NCBI GenBank assembly: GCA_029216955.1
Contig: JANAVB010007000.1
Coordinates: forward strand, 905,501 to 969,500
DNA: 64,000 bases
DNA from: Iris pallida
Lineage: Eukaryota; Streptophyta; Magnoliopsida; Asparagales; Iridaceae
Reading direction: 5' to 3'
Positions 1-12,939 of this stretch are shown one piece after another. Position 1 is the first letter of the stretch; every line of letters starts with the position of its first letter. The notes below the pieces were generated by a model. The model was not told where the DNA came from and did not search any database. It saw only the letters and a program-made list of their open reading frames with translations. The translations under genes and the position numbers were made by a program.

Positions 1-29
1 GCGCCAAAAGCGGGAGAAAGTGATCCACT

Positions 30-280
30 AGGAGCGCCACTGGGGACCACGGCACCTGCGCCGCATGGGGCCCCCGTAGGAACTATCGTACCCAAAAATG
101 TGCCACCTACGAAAGGCAAGGGCGAGATGACGCCAGGTGCGCCGCTGGGGCCCATGGCAGCTGTGCCGAGTTGGGTCCCCAAAGCAACATGAAGTGTGCC
201 AGAGGCGGGAAAAGCAGCTCCACGAGGAGCGTAAGTGGGGCCCACGGCACCTGTACCGCACGGGGCCCCACAGGAACGGT
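30..280. repeat. GC-rich interspersed repeat, three copies of a ~56-bp unit
   Basis: A unit of about 56 bp beginning near 30, 135 and 224 recurs with substitutions. Each copy has a core reading like GTGGGGCCCACGGCACCTG followed by a GGGGCCCC-like block. The spacing is 90-105 bp, so it is interspersed rather than strictly tandem. Open frames here on both strands look like by-products of high GC, and I recognise no gene. The left edge is outside the window. Confidence 0.5.
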
Positions 281-357
281 CGCACTACAAAGTGCACCGC
301 GCTCGAGAGGCACGTGCCCGTGGCCAAAGGGCCCATAGCAGAAAATGGTTCATACGC

Positions 358-483
358 GCACGTCCCTCAATGCTGGTGCGGTCCTCAAGAAGACCACCTG
401 GGTCTCAGCCGAATTTAATGGATGCACGTCCCTCAACGTTGGCGCGGTCCTTGAGGAGACCACGTGGGTCTCAGTCGAATTCA
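358..483. repeat. Two-copy tandem repeat, ~64-bp period
   Basis: Two adjacent copies, starting near 360 and 424, share the order CACGTCCCTCAA, GCGGTCCT, GAGACCAC and GGGTCTCAG. They differ by scattered substitutions. No coding function is seen. Confidence 0.6.
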
Positions 484-960
484 AAATCAGAGAGGGGGAG
501 GATGGGCGGGAGGGGGAGGTGGTCCCGATGAGGGATGATGATGGCACTAGGCTGAGGGCAGCGCCAGGAATGCACCACCGGCCCGGCGGCAAGGGTGTAT
601 AGGAAGAGGGCGAGCAGAGGCCAGGAGAATGCTGGAGTGAGCCGGTGAGGGAGGCGGCGGGAGGGAAGTGGTTGAGGGGAAGAAAGGGGGCGCCGGGGAT
701 GGGGGAGGGAGGAGGGATGGGGGGAGGACGCGGAGGCCAGCGACGAAGAGGAAAAAACGGAGAAGGAGGAGGGAATCGCCGGATCAGAGGGGAGCCCCAG
801 AAAGGCGAGGAGGTCGGCCGGGATGGAGGCCATGGGAAAAAAAGGGGGGATGGCCGAGCTCCGGCGCAGACCCCGACGACGAGCGGACGCGACAGCACAT
901 CCGGGGCACAGCGCCCCGGGAACACCCGATCCTGAGAGTTGAGACGAGGAAAAGAACATG
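484..960. other. Purine-rich (+) / pyrimidine-rich (-) GC-rich stretch, no assignable gene
   Basis: The plus strand is strongly G/A rich. The minus strand has an open frame (471-959) rich in Pro, Ser and Leu with a hydrophobic patch (motif LALFLYTLAAG). The composition resembles the C/T-rich 5' end of a GC-rich plant gene, but no domain is recognisable and purine-rich DNA yields such frames by chance. Left unassigned. Confidence 0.3.
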
Positions 961-975
961 GAAAAAATCTTATTA

Positions 976-2474
<1,499 letters not shown>

Positions 2475-2639
2475 TATTTGGACGATGTGCTGACATTTAT
2501 CCCGAGTCTTTGGCACATGATGTAAGTGGCGCATAGAAACTTGGTCTTTGTATGCGCCTAAAATTCCATGCTTCTACAACCGCATCATAGATTCCCACTC
2601 AGCTACCGACTCAGACTCAGGACACACCTATCCTACTTA

Positions 2640-3443
2640 GAGAGGTTTCTATCCTAGACTTTAAGAGGATGGTTCCTAGTGAGTTTTTGGGCTCTGAAGG
2701 TATCCTATATTATGACAAGTTGTTAGAAGATATTGAGAAGGTACTTTGACTTTCTAGACTTCCAGAGGACCTCAAGATAGAGGCAATAGGATTACAGATG
2801 CACGACTTGGCCCACACTTGGTTTCGGAGTGAGCCTCAGCTCACAGCACCCGGACTCACTGGACTAGTTTGTAGAGATCTTCAAGGAGAAGTTCTTCCCC
2901 CGCAACAGCTAAGGAGGCCCTATAGAGGCAGTTTCAGACTCTCGAACAAGAAACTCGTACGGTTGATGAGCACGCTGCTGAGTTCAGTCGGTTGAGCCGA
3001 TTTGCTGGGAGTATGGTGAGGGATCCTGAAGAACGAGCTAAGAGGTTCCGCCAGGGATTAGCTGATGAGCTTTGCATCTATGTCATTACCAATGGTACGA
3101 AGTCCTATACCGAGATCGTCGCAATTGCTCAGAGGGTTGAGATCGATATGAGCCTTCGCCTAAATAGGAATCAAGATGCTTTAGGAGGCAACAATCTTGG
3201 GGTAGCCAAGCGTCATCAAGGTCAACAGAAGATTTTACAGAAGTAGTCCTTGGTTCATCATGAAGTTTCCCATGCATTCGCCCTAGTCCAGCAGAAGAAC
3301 CAGATTACTTGTGTCAACTGTAAGAGGCCAGGGCATAGACGAGAGGAGTACAGGAAGAGAATGAAGCAGTGCTTTAGCTGTGGGTTGGTTAAGCATAGGA
3401 TCAGAGATTGTCCTAATGAGAAGGACCGAGTGCCGAGGACTTA
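2640..3443 (+). pseudogene. Gypsy gag remnant (capsid domain plus two zinc knuckles)
   Basis: Three reading frames together give a Tekay-type Gag: a capsid part (FKEKFFP-like, AAEFSRLSRFAG, EERAKRFRQGLADEL) at about 2850-3160. Then come two zinc knuckles (CVNCKRPGHRREEYRKR and CFSCGLVKHRIRDC) at 3310-3420. The second Cys/His of the first knuckle is degraded (a Tyr where Cys is expected). A TGA near 2747 and at least one frameshift near 2870 break it. Protease, reverse transcriptase and integrase are absent before the 3' LTR, so this was a gag-only, non-autonomous element. Confidence 0.75.
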
Positions 3444-4581
3444 GCACTAGAGTGGATGGAGATTATTTGAGATACTGGTTCTGGTGGTATAGCTGATTAT
3501 AAATAGAACGTGGGGCTTATGTTTTCTAGAATAATGGTCATTTAGACCTTGCTGTTGTAGTAGAAGTGTTGTAGTAGTAGTTTATTTTGCATTATACTTT
3601 TCCTCTTTGATCCTCAATAAAGTGTACTTTTCTGTTTTAATGAATCGTGTCAAGATGGCTTAGATTTCGTATTGATCTTAGCTCGTTTGATCGTGTATAA
3701 GTTGTTGTACCTAATTATGACTAATTGATTATGTTCATAACTAATACTTTCTTTCTACCTTATCTAGATGATAGTAGTCATGCCGACCCTATCATTTTCA
3801 TAGCTACTCATTTCTAGCCTTGATTTAGAACCATTACTATACCCTCATCACGACTTTCTTTAAATTTGGCTCTATTCGTGCATAATCGATTTAATCATTT
3901 TTTAATTATGCCTATAATCTAATTGTGCTTCAGTGACTTAGATTCTGTGTTTAACCATGACTATACTATTTTGTTTCGAGTCATGCCAAACCAAATCTTT
4001 CTTAATTTTCGATCGTGCCATTCATTTCTTAATCGTGTATAAAGCAAATTTGATTTGTATCCTTGATTATATCTAAATGATTATGATCACGACTAGATCT
4101 AAATCATGCTTAGACTCTAATTTGACCGTAACTATTCCATTTTTGTTCTATCTCGATAATGCCTAAATTTTGATTTTTATCGTGCTTCGATAGTCGTGCC
4201 TAGATAATTTTGATTCCACTGACCATGACATATCATGCTTAACTGTTGATCATTATTAGTCATTCTTCTATATTTGCTTATTTCTAGTTAAGACTAGATC
4301 ATGCTCTATATTCTTAAATCGTGACATTTCCAAATTCTGTATGATTTATTCTTAGTTATGCCGAACTGAGCTATTTCTATAATTGATTATTGCCTAAGTG
4401 TTTTAATCATGTCATTTTCCTATCATTAGTCGTGATTAAACCTTAATCACGACTTTGTCATTTCGATTAATTCTTACCGTGCCTAGATCGTGCCTTACCA
4501 ATTTTGATCTTCGTGCCATTTTTGTAGCTACTCATGCCAATTGAAATTTTGATGATTAAAATTTTCTCAGGTGGGTAGATT
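3444..4581 (+). other. Non-coding interior of element 1, ending in a polypurine tract
   Basis: No long open frame. The text repeats short words such as CGTGCC, CATGCC and GACTA at irregular spacing. It ends in AGGTGGGTAGA (4570-4580) just before a TGTAACC LTR start. This matches AAGGTGGGTAGGA before the 3' LTR at 41059, so it is the likely polypurine tract for plus-strand priming. Confidence 0.55.
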
Positions 4582-5407
4582 TGTAACCACACTATCCCGA
4601 AATATGAGATTTAGAATATTTATTATTTTTAGCATATTTTATTCAAAATTTATTTGGGATTATTAAAATAGTTTATTTGAATTTATTTAAGCTTTGATTA
4701 TCTATTAGTTAATTTGTTCTGCTTTATGGAATTTATTTGTAGTTAATTTTTGATTGTATCAATTGAATTATTTTATTAATTCGGATTTTATACTTTGCAG
4801 AATAGCTTGACTTTGATTGCTATGAAATAGTGGCATGTTAGTTATTAGGAAGAAAAGCTTTTAAGAGGGAATATTATAGAATTAATTAATTATTGATTAA
4901 TTATTAGTTATGATTAACTAATTCTAGAAGCTTCCCTCTAACTACTTTTCTAACAAACTAATTAACTTGAAACTAATTCGTAACTAACTCCTACCCACCA
5001 AACTTGGATCCCAAGTTTACTTCTCTTATAAATATCCCTAATTATTGTTACTCTTAATCATTCCAGCCTAATTACTCCACAAAACCATCATCTTCATGTC
5101 CGGTTTGTGTCCAGCCGTGTCCACCACATTTCATTCAATTCCTAGCTGTTACATATATATTTTCCCGTGTCCAACATTCTGGACACACGGATACAACTCC
5201 ATTCTCATGTCCAACAATCTTGAACACGTTACAAACCCATTTTATCCCATTCCTGTGTCCTATAACCCAGGACACAAATACAATATACACCAGATCCTAA
5301 CACCGACTCCACAATACTGAAACCCTAACCCTAAAGTCTTTCCCGTCGCCATGGTCGAAGGATGTCGTGCCGTCTTTGCTTGACTGTCTTCCGGAACATG
5401 TCTGCAT
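4582..5407 (+). repeat. Truncated 3' LTR of element 1
   Basis: Starts TGTAACC at 4582 immediately after the polypurine tract. It carries a TATA box (5027-5034), GTGTCC/GGACAC inverted pairs (5167-5186, 5255-5275) and a telo-box-like AAACCCTAACCCTAAA near 5320. It is cut off around 5407 by family C LTR sequence, so the usual GTGACA end is missing. Confidence 0.6.
5027..5034 (+). promoter_or_regulatory. TATA box in element 1 3' LTR
   Basis: TATAAATA in a CTCTTATAAATATCCC context, about 445 bp into the LTR. The same CC-TATA-A style box occurs in the other gypsy LTRs of the window. Confidence 0.45.
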
Positions 5408-5913
5408 TGTCATGCCCCGCTCTCGTAGGAGCGATTGTCCTCGCTAAGGCGTGATACTGCACGAGCCTAGATTGCGCTCGTGCAAGGCGGATTCCATAAC
5501 GGCCGATTACAGCGGCTGCGACGGGGTCGTCGCACAGAAGTCCCAAGCAGAGACATTGAACAATAGCAACAAAAATTTGAAGTAGAACACAAGTCATTGC
5601 AGAATAATCTTTATTGATATTGAAACAAATATTTCAAGGGGGCGCAAGGACAAGATTACAATCACTCAATCTCACTCTTCTCACATTACAAGTCACTCAG
5701 CTCTCTCTCTCTCTCTCTCTCATCTCTCAATACAAGTCTTGAGCCAGCAGATTCTTCGGATAGGCGACGTCCATACATTATGTCCCGTATAAGTCCTAAC
5801 TCCACGCGATCGCATGCCTCAAATTGCCAAGATACTCCGTGCCTCGACGCATCCAAGCGAGCTCCGCACCACGAGATTCTACCTGTGCCTGCACATAAAA
5901 ACTGTGTGGGTGT
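5408..5913 (-). repeat. Family C-related LTR fragment with (CT)n
   Basis: Begins TGTCATGCCCC and continues with CGTGATACTGCACGAGCCT and GCGCTCGTGCAAGGC. These match the family C LTR ends at 5914 and 22085. It contains TCTTTATTGATATTGAAAC, also seen at 22249, and a (CT)n run at 5700-5721. Orientation follows the PBS-flanked copy at 22085, which is on the minus strand. Confidence 0.55.
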
Positions 5914-6022
5914 TGTCACGCCCCAACCCAGAATCACCCGAATCATCGTCCTCACAAAGGGCGTGATGTCGCACGAGCCTGGAGTTGCGCTCGTACAAGG
6001 CAAGATAACAAGTTCTCAAATG
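5914..6022 (-). repeat. Family C LTR end, cut by the Tekay-like element
   Basis: Begins TGTCACGCCCCAACCC and matches 22085-22196 almost base for base through AACAAGTTCTCAAATGGTTA. At about 6022 it passes abruptly into gypsy gag. No clear target duplication is visible at this junction. Confidence 0.65.
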
Positions 6023-6357
6023 GTTACCACACTATGGGCGTTCTCCATGCCTTCACTCATAATGGCCGTCTGCTCGCGATGAGCTTCAGCTTGAGTTCTC
6101 TGAGCTTCTAGCACTCCTCTTAGCAGACCTTTGAGGTCAGTGGGGTCCACAGGCACCGGTGGGGCAGCTGGAGTGGGCGTAACCACAGGGGGTTGCATCT
6201 CCGTCTGGAAAGATGATGGGTCCACCGTTGAAGCAGCAAACAACCCACGAGGCGTATTCAACGGATGGGGTGTAAAACCCGGACTTGGTTGAGGCGGTGG
6301 GGTTTGATCAGGTGTTGACATCCCATCGCCAGCAGGGTTGGTTTTATCAGTGGTCAT
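6023..6357 (-). pseudogene. Partial second copy of Tekay-like gag N-terminus
   Basis: Encodes the same Gag N-terminus as 14333 leftwards (MTTDKTNPAGDGMSTPDQ versus MATDKTNPAGDGMSTPDQ). It is cut after the NAHSVV region where family C LTR begins. It lies beyond the 3' LTR of the main element, so it belongs to a second, truncated copy sharing that LTR. Confidence 0.85.
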
Positions 6358-6539
6358 TCTCTGGAAGGTTTAGGATATAAACATAAGCAAGGTAGCCTAT
6401 CTATAGTCAAACAAAAATATTTAATTATAATATATTTCGGTCCTATGTTGTGGTAAATTAATGTTCTAATGTTCTAAATGTTTCCTAGGTTTTTCTAAGT
6501 TGTTGATTAATTGACCTGCATGGGCCACCACTAAAAACA
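6358..6539 (-). other. Untranslated leader of the partial second gypsy copy
   Basis: Nearly identical to 14334-14515, the segment between the 5' LTR and gag of the main element. On the minus strand it includes TAGTGGTGGCCCATGCAGG just after the LTR end, the candidate primer-binding site. Confidence 0.7.
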
Positions 6540-9500
6540 TGTCACGACCCGGTCCCCAAATACTTGGGTCGAATCGGATCATGCCCAGCCTGCACCGTTG
6601 ATGAGACGGCGGCAGTAAGCTGTAATCCATATGCAGGTGATCAACAACATTTGAAACTAAATTTTCCATAACATTTATTTAAACGATAATTTAAAATTTG
6701 TTCTGTTACAAAGTTTCATAACTTGAAATAACAAAGAAACTAATAAACTCTCAACAACAGTAGCGTCTATGGAGACGCCACAAAATCATCATCAGCTGGA
6801 AGTACCGCCGGGTACAAATCGGGATCATAGTAGCTATTGATCAGCATCTCCAGGTCATCAGAAATACCTAAAATGTTGTCTCCAGTCAGGAGGGAGCAAA
6901 GTACAATTTATGCAAATTTTTAACAATTAATATCATGCACTTTTAAACAGTTTTTAAAGATGAAACAGTTTTGAAATACAGTAAAGTGATATGAATAGGT
7001 AATGAATATGACCGGATTGGGTTACAGTAGTATCCTAGCGATACGGTATGGCTTGTCCCCGTGTGAAGAGGGGAAAGCTAATACAGTCAGTTATCCTAAT
7101 TTTGGATTTGGTCATATCCACTACTCTACTCCCCCAGTCCCCAACAGTACAGTCAATACTCCCGAAAGAGTCCGTGTTTGAACGGTGGTTTAAAATTGCA
7201 ATGAAATGATTGTTAAAATAATCGTAAATCCACATAAATGTACTTGCCTTAAATTTCTTAAATTGGACGAGTTTGGTTCTTCGGAATTTGAATAGTCACC
7301 TCTCTTCTTTGAAGTCCTACATTCCGAAAATTATGTCTCAGAAACCACAACTCTAGAATCTAGTTACAATCTCTAGATTTTATTTCCTAGTCAATTTTAA
7401 TCTTGTATTAATCAACACAATCAAAACACGCTTTTCTAGTGAGTTACAATTAAGGAAATCTAAATTTATATTTTATTTCGAAAAAAACTTGTTTTTATCA
7501 ATTTATTGGGAAAATATTAGTATTTTATATTTATACATATAAATATATTTATCTTTTCTTTAAGTGAGAAAATCATGAATTTCTAATTATTTAATTAATA
7601 ATATTATTAATTAATTCTAGGCGTTCACAATCTCAGCAAATCCACAGCTAATTCCTACTTATTACAATTTACAAAATACATAAATGGGCTTATGCCCTTA
7701 CATTCCCAAGAATTAAAATAAAAGAAAATTTGTTAGTCTTTGTAAATTTACCTACAAAATTACAATAACTAAAAATTTTAATTAATAAAATAGAATAAGT
7801 CTCAGAACTGGTCCAATTCTTCATTTACAGCTACTCTGCCTCAACGTCCGGACAAACCGGTGCGTTTGCATTTCACTGGGGCCCATATACCGATAAGGTC
7901 GTCGTCCAAAAATATTATCATTTCCGAAAAATCATTTTAAAATCATATAATTAATTTTTATAGAAATTTCGGCAGCATTCCCTCTATTTTCGGAATAACC
8001 CAAAACTGGGAAACGTGCCGATTTTTTCTGCAAATAAATCCCAAACCAATATAACCACCAAAAAAAACTATTTTTCCAAAATAAATTCGAAGTCTAGAAT
8101 TGATATCGAAACTTCCAAAGTAAGTCGAAAAAACTAACAACGTTCCTTCCGAATTATTCTCGGAAATTCCAAGAAATCACCGAACCCAAATAATATGTAT
8201 AAATCTATAACCACAGAATTGTTTTCGAAGGAGTCGGAAAAATTCCAAAATATATTCGGAAAAACCAATAATTTCCCACAGAACTCTTTCTAAAGGATTC
8301 GCGTAAAATCACAGAATCCAAAAGTCAGAGGACAAAGTCCGAAACCAAAAACGTAGCCGAAACACCGAATTTTCCGAAGAAAATTCCTGAACCAGATTTC
8401 ATCATAGACCAAGAGAACTATGGGACTAACAGAAGTTACCGAAATCGAAGGAATCCGAAGTGATGCCTCGGACTCGTAACGTTCCAGTACTCGCGGGCAG
8501 TAGAAAACCACGGATCTGACTCAGAATCCTGCGGACAGCGAGTCGGAAAGCTCGGAACAGATCGGTTCGGTGACGGGGCACCACGACGACGGAAAGTCAC
8601 CGGTCTCGGGCGGAAGGGGCCGTTCGGGAAAACGCTGCAGGGGTGCTGCGGACGCCGGCAGGACGAGCCGGGGCGGCGCTCAGGGAGACCACGGGCCGCC
8701 GGGACAGGGGAGGCGGCGGGAGCTCGGCCGCGCGGGGAGGGTGCCGCGCTGGGAGGTCGGGGGTCGCACGGATAGGGCTGCCGGGATCGGCGGCGAGGGG
8801 TGCGCCGGAGAAAAGGGGTTAGGGTTAGGGTTAGGGTTTGAAAAGAGGGAAAATGGAGATGGGAAGATGGAAAAGATAGGGAAGGGTTTAAATAGGAGTG
8901 GTGCTCACCATGGGAAGACCAACGGCTTGGCCGTTCGAAAAATGAACAGAGGAGCTCGGGGTGGTTACGGGAAGGAGAGGGAAAGCCTAATCCATTTATA
9001 GCAAGAAAAAAAACGTAGGTGGTAATATTGTTCTGAAGAGTGCTCACCAAAATAATGTCTGTACAATTAATGAATGAAAATTCATTCATTCACAGAATGA
9101 ATGGACTCATTCAATTGAATGGGCTAAGAATGAATGGTCAGTATGAGTTTTGGCTTTAAGGTGAAGGCTTCAATGGGCTTAGTTTTATATATATGAATGG
9201 CTTTGGAACTAAAGCTAAAAATGGGTTTGAGTTAGAAAAATAGCTATTGGGTTTGGATTTGACTACAATTGATGGGCTATAAACCATGGCTAATGAAACA
9301 ATAAATTTAAGTATCCTCTTCTTAAGAAAAAAAATTTTATTAACTTCTAAAAATTAATTTTTAAAAAAATATTTTTGAGTTCAAAAATTTGGGTTCGTGT
9401 CTGGCCAGATAAACAAAAATCCAAGTTCATTATTTTGAAAATAATTTTCTATCAGAATATTAATCTAACCAACATTCAATTTAGAAAAACGAAATTAACA

Positions 9501-9571
9501 AAAATTAAAATTCTAGAATTATCTCATTCAAGTTATTCAAAATAATTAAACTAAAAGTTACGGGTTTCACA
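6540..9571 (-). repeat. 3' LTR of the Tekay-like element
   Basis: Direct copy of 14516-17561 with scattered substitutions and small indels, roughly 2% by eye. It contains an AT-rich part (6660-8250), a GC-rich part (8470-8800), telomere-like GGTTAGGG repeats (8818-8838) and a TATA-like CCTATTTAAACCC on the minus strand at 8884-8896. The open frames predicted inside it are chance. Confidence 0.92.
8884..8896 (-). promoter_or_regulatory. TATA-like box in the Tekay-like LTR
   Basis: CCTATTTAAACCC on the minus strand, with telomere-like TTAGGG repeats about 45-70 bp downstream in element direction. The same pair is present in the other LTR (TATA at 16874-16886). Confidence 0.4.
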
Positions 9572-9610
9572 ACCTTCCCTCCTTAGAAAATTTCATCCTC
9601 GAAATTTAAA
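9572..9610 (-). other. Polypurine tract next to the 3' LTR
   Basis: On the minus strand, TTTCGAGGATGAAATTTTC is followed by TAAGGAGGGAAGG and then the LTR start TGTGAAACC. The 'TTTCGAGGA(T/C)(G/A)AAATTT' block before the polypurine tract is common in Tekay-type elements. Confidence 0.7.
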
Positions 9611-9630
9611 GAGTTGGATTAGAAATTACC

Positions 9631-12600
9631 TCAGGTCTCAAATAAATATGGGTATTGCTCCCTCATCTCATCCTCTCGTTCTCAGGTAGACTCGCCTGGG
9701 GAATCATGCCTCCACATTACCCGAACTATCGGAGTCACCGAGGTCCTGGTCTTCTTTTCACCTCGATCTAGAATCGCCACTGGCTTCTCAGGCATAGTGA
9801 GGCTCGGTCCAATCTCCAGCTCTGAGTGGTCTAAGATGTGATTCTCATCAGGGACGTAGCCTCTAAGCTGTGAGACGTGAAAGACGTTGTGCACGTCCTC
9901 TAGATTAGCTGGTAGAGCTAACCTATACGCCACTTCTCCAATCCGACTCAGAACTTCAAATGGTCCAATGTACCTGGGACTCAGCTTCCCAGCTCGGCCA
10001 AATCTGATTGTACCCCTGGTAGGAGAAATCTTCACAAAGACTTTATCTCCTTCTTCAAACTGTAGTGGTCGACGACTGCTGTCTGCCCAATGCTTCTGTC
10101 TGTCCTGGGCAATTCTGAGCTTGTCTCTGATTATCTTCACCTTCTCTGATGCGTCAGTCACCATCTCTGGGCCCAGCAGTACTCTTTCTCCTACGTCGTC
10201 CCATGCTAAAGGTGTACGGCAACGACGTCCATACAGAGCCTCAAATGGGGTCATACCAATGCTGGCTTGGTAGCTGTTATTATAAGAAAACTCTACCAAG
10301 TGTAAATGGTCTTCCCACGATCCTCCGAACTCCAAGACACATGATCTCAGCATATCCTCCAGTGTCTGAATCGTCCTCTCTGATTGACCATCTGTCTGGG
10401 GGTGATAGACAGTACTGAACTTCAACTGTGTCCCCAGGCTGTCATACAAACTTTTCCAAAAGTGAAAGGTAAAACGAGTGTCTCGGTCAGATACAATTCT
10501 TACCGGTACTCCATGAATCCGGTAGATGTGTCGCATGTATAGTGCCGCCAGCTTCTCGGTGGATAAACCAACCTTGAAGGGAATAAAGTGAGCTGACTTG
10601 GTTAGTCGGTCCACTATAACCCAGATGGCATCCTTCCCTCCTTGGGAACGAGGCAAACCTGACACGAAATCCATTGTGATGTGCTCCCACTTCCACTCCG
10701 GAATGTCCAGCGGTTGTAGAAGTCCAGCGGGTCTCTGTCTACTAGCCTTCACTTGCTGACAGATCAAACATCTTGACACGAATCTGGACACATCTTTCTT
10801 CATTCCATACCACCAAACAATAGTACGCATATCCCGATACATCTTATTAGCTCCAGGATGTATAGAATACTGCGACTGATGTGCTTCTTTCATCAGCTCA
10901 TTCTTCAGTTCGCCAGATGGTACACAAAGCCTCGTACCATTCTTCAAAGCTCCATCGCTGGCGATTGAGAAACCCTCAAGTGTTCCTGCCAACACTTGGT
11001 CTCTTAGTTTGCAAAGTGTCTCGTCTTGAAACTAAGTCTCCTTGATCTTGTCCATCAGATACGAGCTCACTTGCAACTTCATCAGTACTGAATCAGCATC
11101 CAGCTCCATCCTTCTATCTCCAGGCAATATGATCTCTAATCCAAGCTTCTCGATGTCCTCTAGCAGATGCCGTTCCTTGGTCAAGAACATCGCCACTGGG
11201 TATCGACTAAGTACATCAGCGACCACATTAGCCTTACCCGGGTGGTATTGCAGGTCGATGTCAAAGTCCTTCATTAGTTCCAGCCATCTTCTTTGCCTCA
11301 TGTTCAACTCTTTCTGAGTGAAAACATACTTCAGACTTTTGTGGTCTGTGTATATCTCCACTCTCTCTCCATACAAATAGTGCTTCCATAGCTTCAACGC
11401 AAAGATAACTGCCGCCAGCTCCAGGTCATGTGTGGGATAATTCTTCTCATGGTTCCGTAATTGCCTAGATGCGTAAGCAATCACTTTTCCATTCTGTTGA
11501 AGAACACATCCCAGTCCTTTTCCAGAGGCATCACTATAGATTGTGAAACCACCGGATCCTGCGGGTAGCGCAAGGATTGGTGCAGTGGTAAGCCTCTTCT
11601 TCAGCTCGTCAAATGCAGCCTGGCAATCTTCCGTCCAGACGAACTCTTCATTCTTCCGAGTCAGCTTCGTCATTGGTTCAGCAATTCTAGCAAAGTCCTT
11701 CACGAACTTCCGGTAGTAGCCCGCCAAACCCAAGAAACTCCTGATTTCAGCAACTGAGCTTGGGGTAGACCACTTCTCCACAGCAGCTATCTTCTTAGGA
11801 TCCACCGAAATTCCTTCTCCTGTGACAACATGGCCAAGAAAATCCATCTTGTCTAGAAAGAATTCACATTTTGATAGCTTACCATATAACTTCTCTTTCC
11901 TCAAAATTTCCAGAACCTTCCTGAGGTACTTCTCATGCTCCTCTTCAGTCTTTGAATAGATCAAAATGTCATCAATGAAGACAACAACAAATTGATCTAA
12001 GTATTCATGGAAAACCTTGTTCATAAGATTCATGAATACAGCCGGAGCATTTGTCAGTCCAAACGGCATGACCAAGAATTCAAACTGCCCATACTTGGTA
12101 TTGAACGCCGTCTTGGGAATATCTTCCTTCCGGACCTTGATCTGATGGTAACCAGATCTGAGGTCTATCTTGGAAAACACCTTGGCTCCACTGAGTTGGT
12201 CAAACAGGTCATTGATCCGGGGCAAAGGGTACTTGTTCTTGATTGTGATATTGTTCAGCGCCCGGTAGTCGATGCACATCCTCACAATTCTGTCCTTCTT
12301 GGGAACAAACAAGACAGGCGCTCCCCAGGGTGAAGCTCAATCTCGAATGAATCCCAGAGCCTTCAGTTCATTAATATGATCCTTCATCTCCTTGGCCTCC
12401 TTCGGGTTGACTCTGTAGCATCCCTTAGAAATAGGGGAAGAACCGGGGACTAAGTCAATGGTGAACTCCAAGTCTCGGTCTGGGGGTAACCCGGGAAGAC
12501 TATCAGGGAAAACATCCATAAATTCTGCTATGATAGGGTGCGGAGGTCTGGACTCTTCAGTGATAGAGGTATAGGTAACACATTCCATCTCCTCCGGAGT

Positions 12601-12939
12601 TCGAGAGACTTCAAACTCTGGTTCTCCAGGTGGACTGAAGACTACACATCCTCGATGACAGTCTATCAGCGCATGCTGCTTACTTAACCAGTCCATCCCT
12701 AGGACTACATCGTAGTTAGGTAAGGGCATGACAAGCAAAGGTGCTATAATGTTATGGCCAGCTATAGTGATAGGGCATTCACAGATTTCAGTGATAGGTA
12801 GGGGTCCTCCTCCAGTCATAACTCTACAGATCTTCTTGCTAAAGTCAGTAACTATATGGTATGCAGATATGAATTTGGTGGCTATGAAACTATGTGATGC
12901 TCCCGAATCAAATAAAGCTAAGGCAGGGTAGGAATGCAC
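9631..12939 (-). pseudogene. Gypsy pol: protease, RT, RNase H, integrase, chromodomain-like tail
   Basis: A single frame is broken only by in-frame stops near 12337, 11032 and 9682, with all pieces in the same phase. Order from the right: aspartic protease (FDSGASHSFI, ~12900); RT with CIDYRALN and the catalytic FIDDILIYS (~11953-11979); RNase H ([28 protein letters not shown] has Val where Ala is usual). The integrase follows, with an HHCC zinc part (CLICQQVK), core D (TMDFVSGLP), D (IVSDRDTRF) and E (PQTDGQSERT). The chromovirus-like end is VEDVHNVFHVSQL-type and the tail ends about 9631. The stop at 9682 falls where TWERE-like residues are usual (TGG to TGA). The product would copy and integrate the element in virus-like particles; this copy cannot make it intact. 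Confidence 0.92.

Noticed and set aside
8436..9089. 217-codon minus frame and 143-codon plus frame inside the Tekay-like LTR (also 16552-17055)
   Set aside because: They lie inside a proven LTR, overlap each other on opposite strands and are maintained only because the LTRs are copies.
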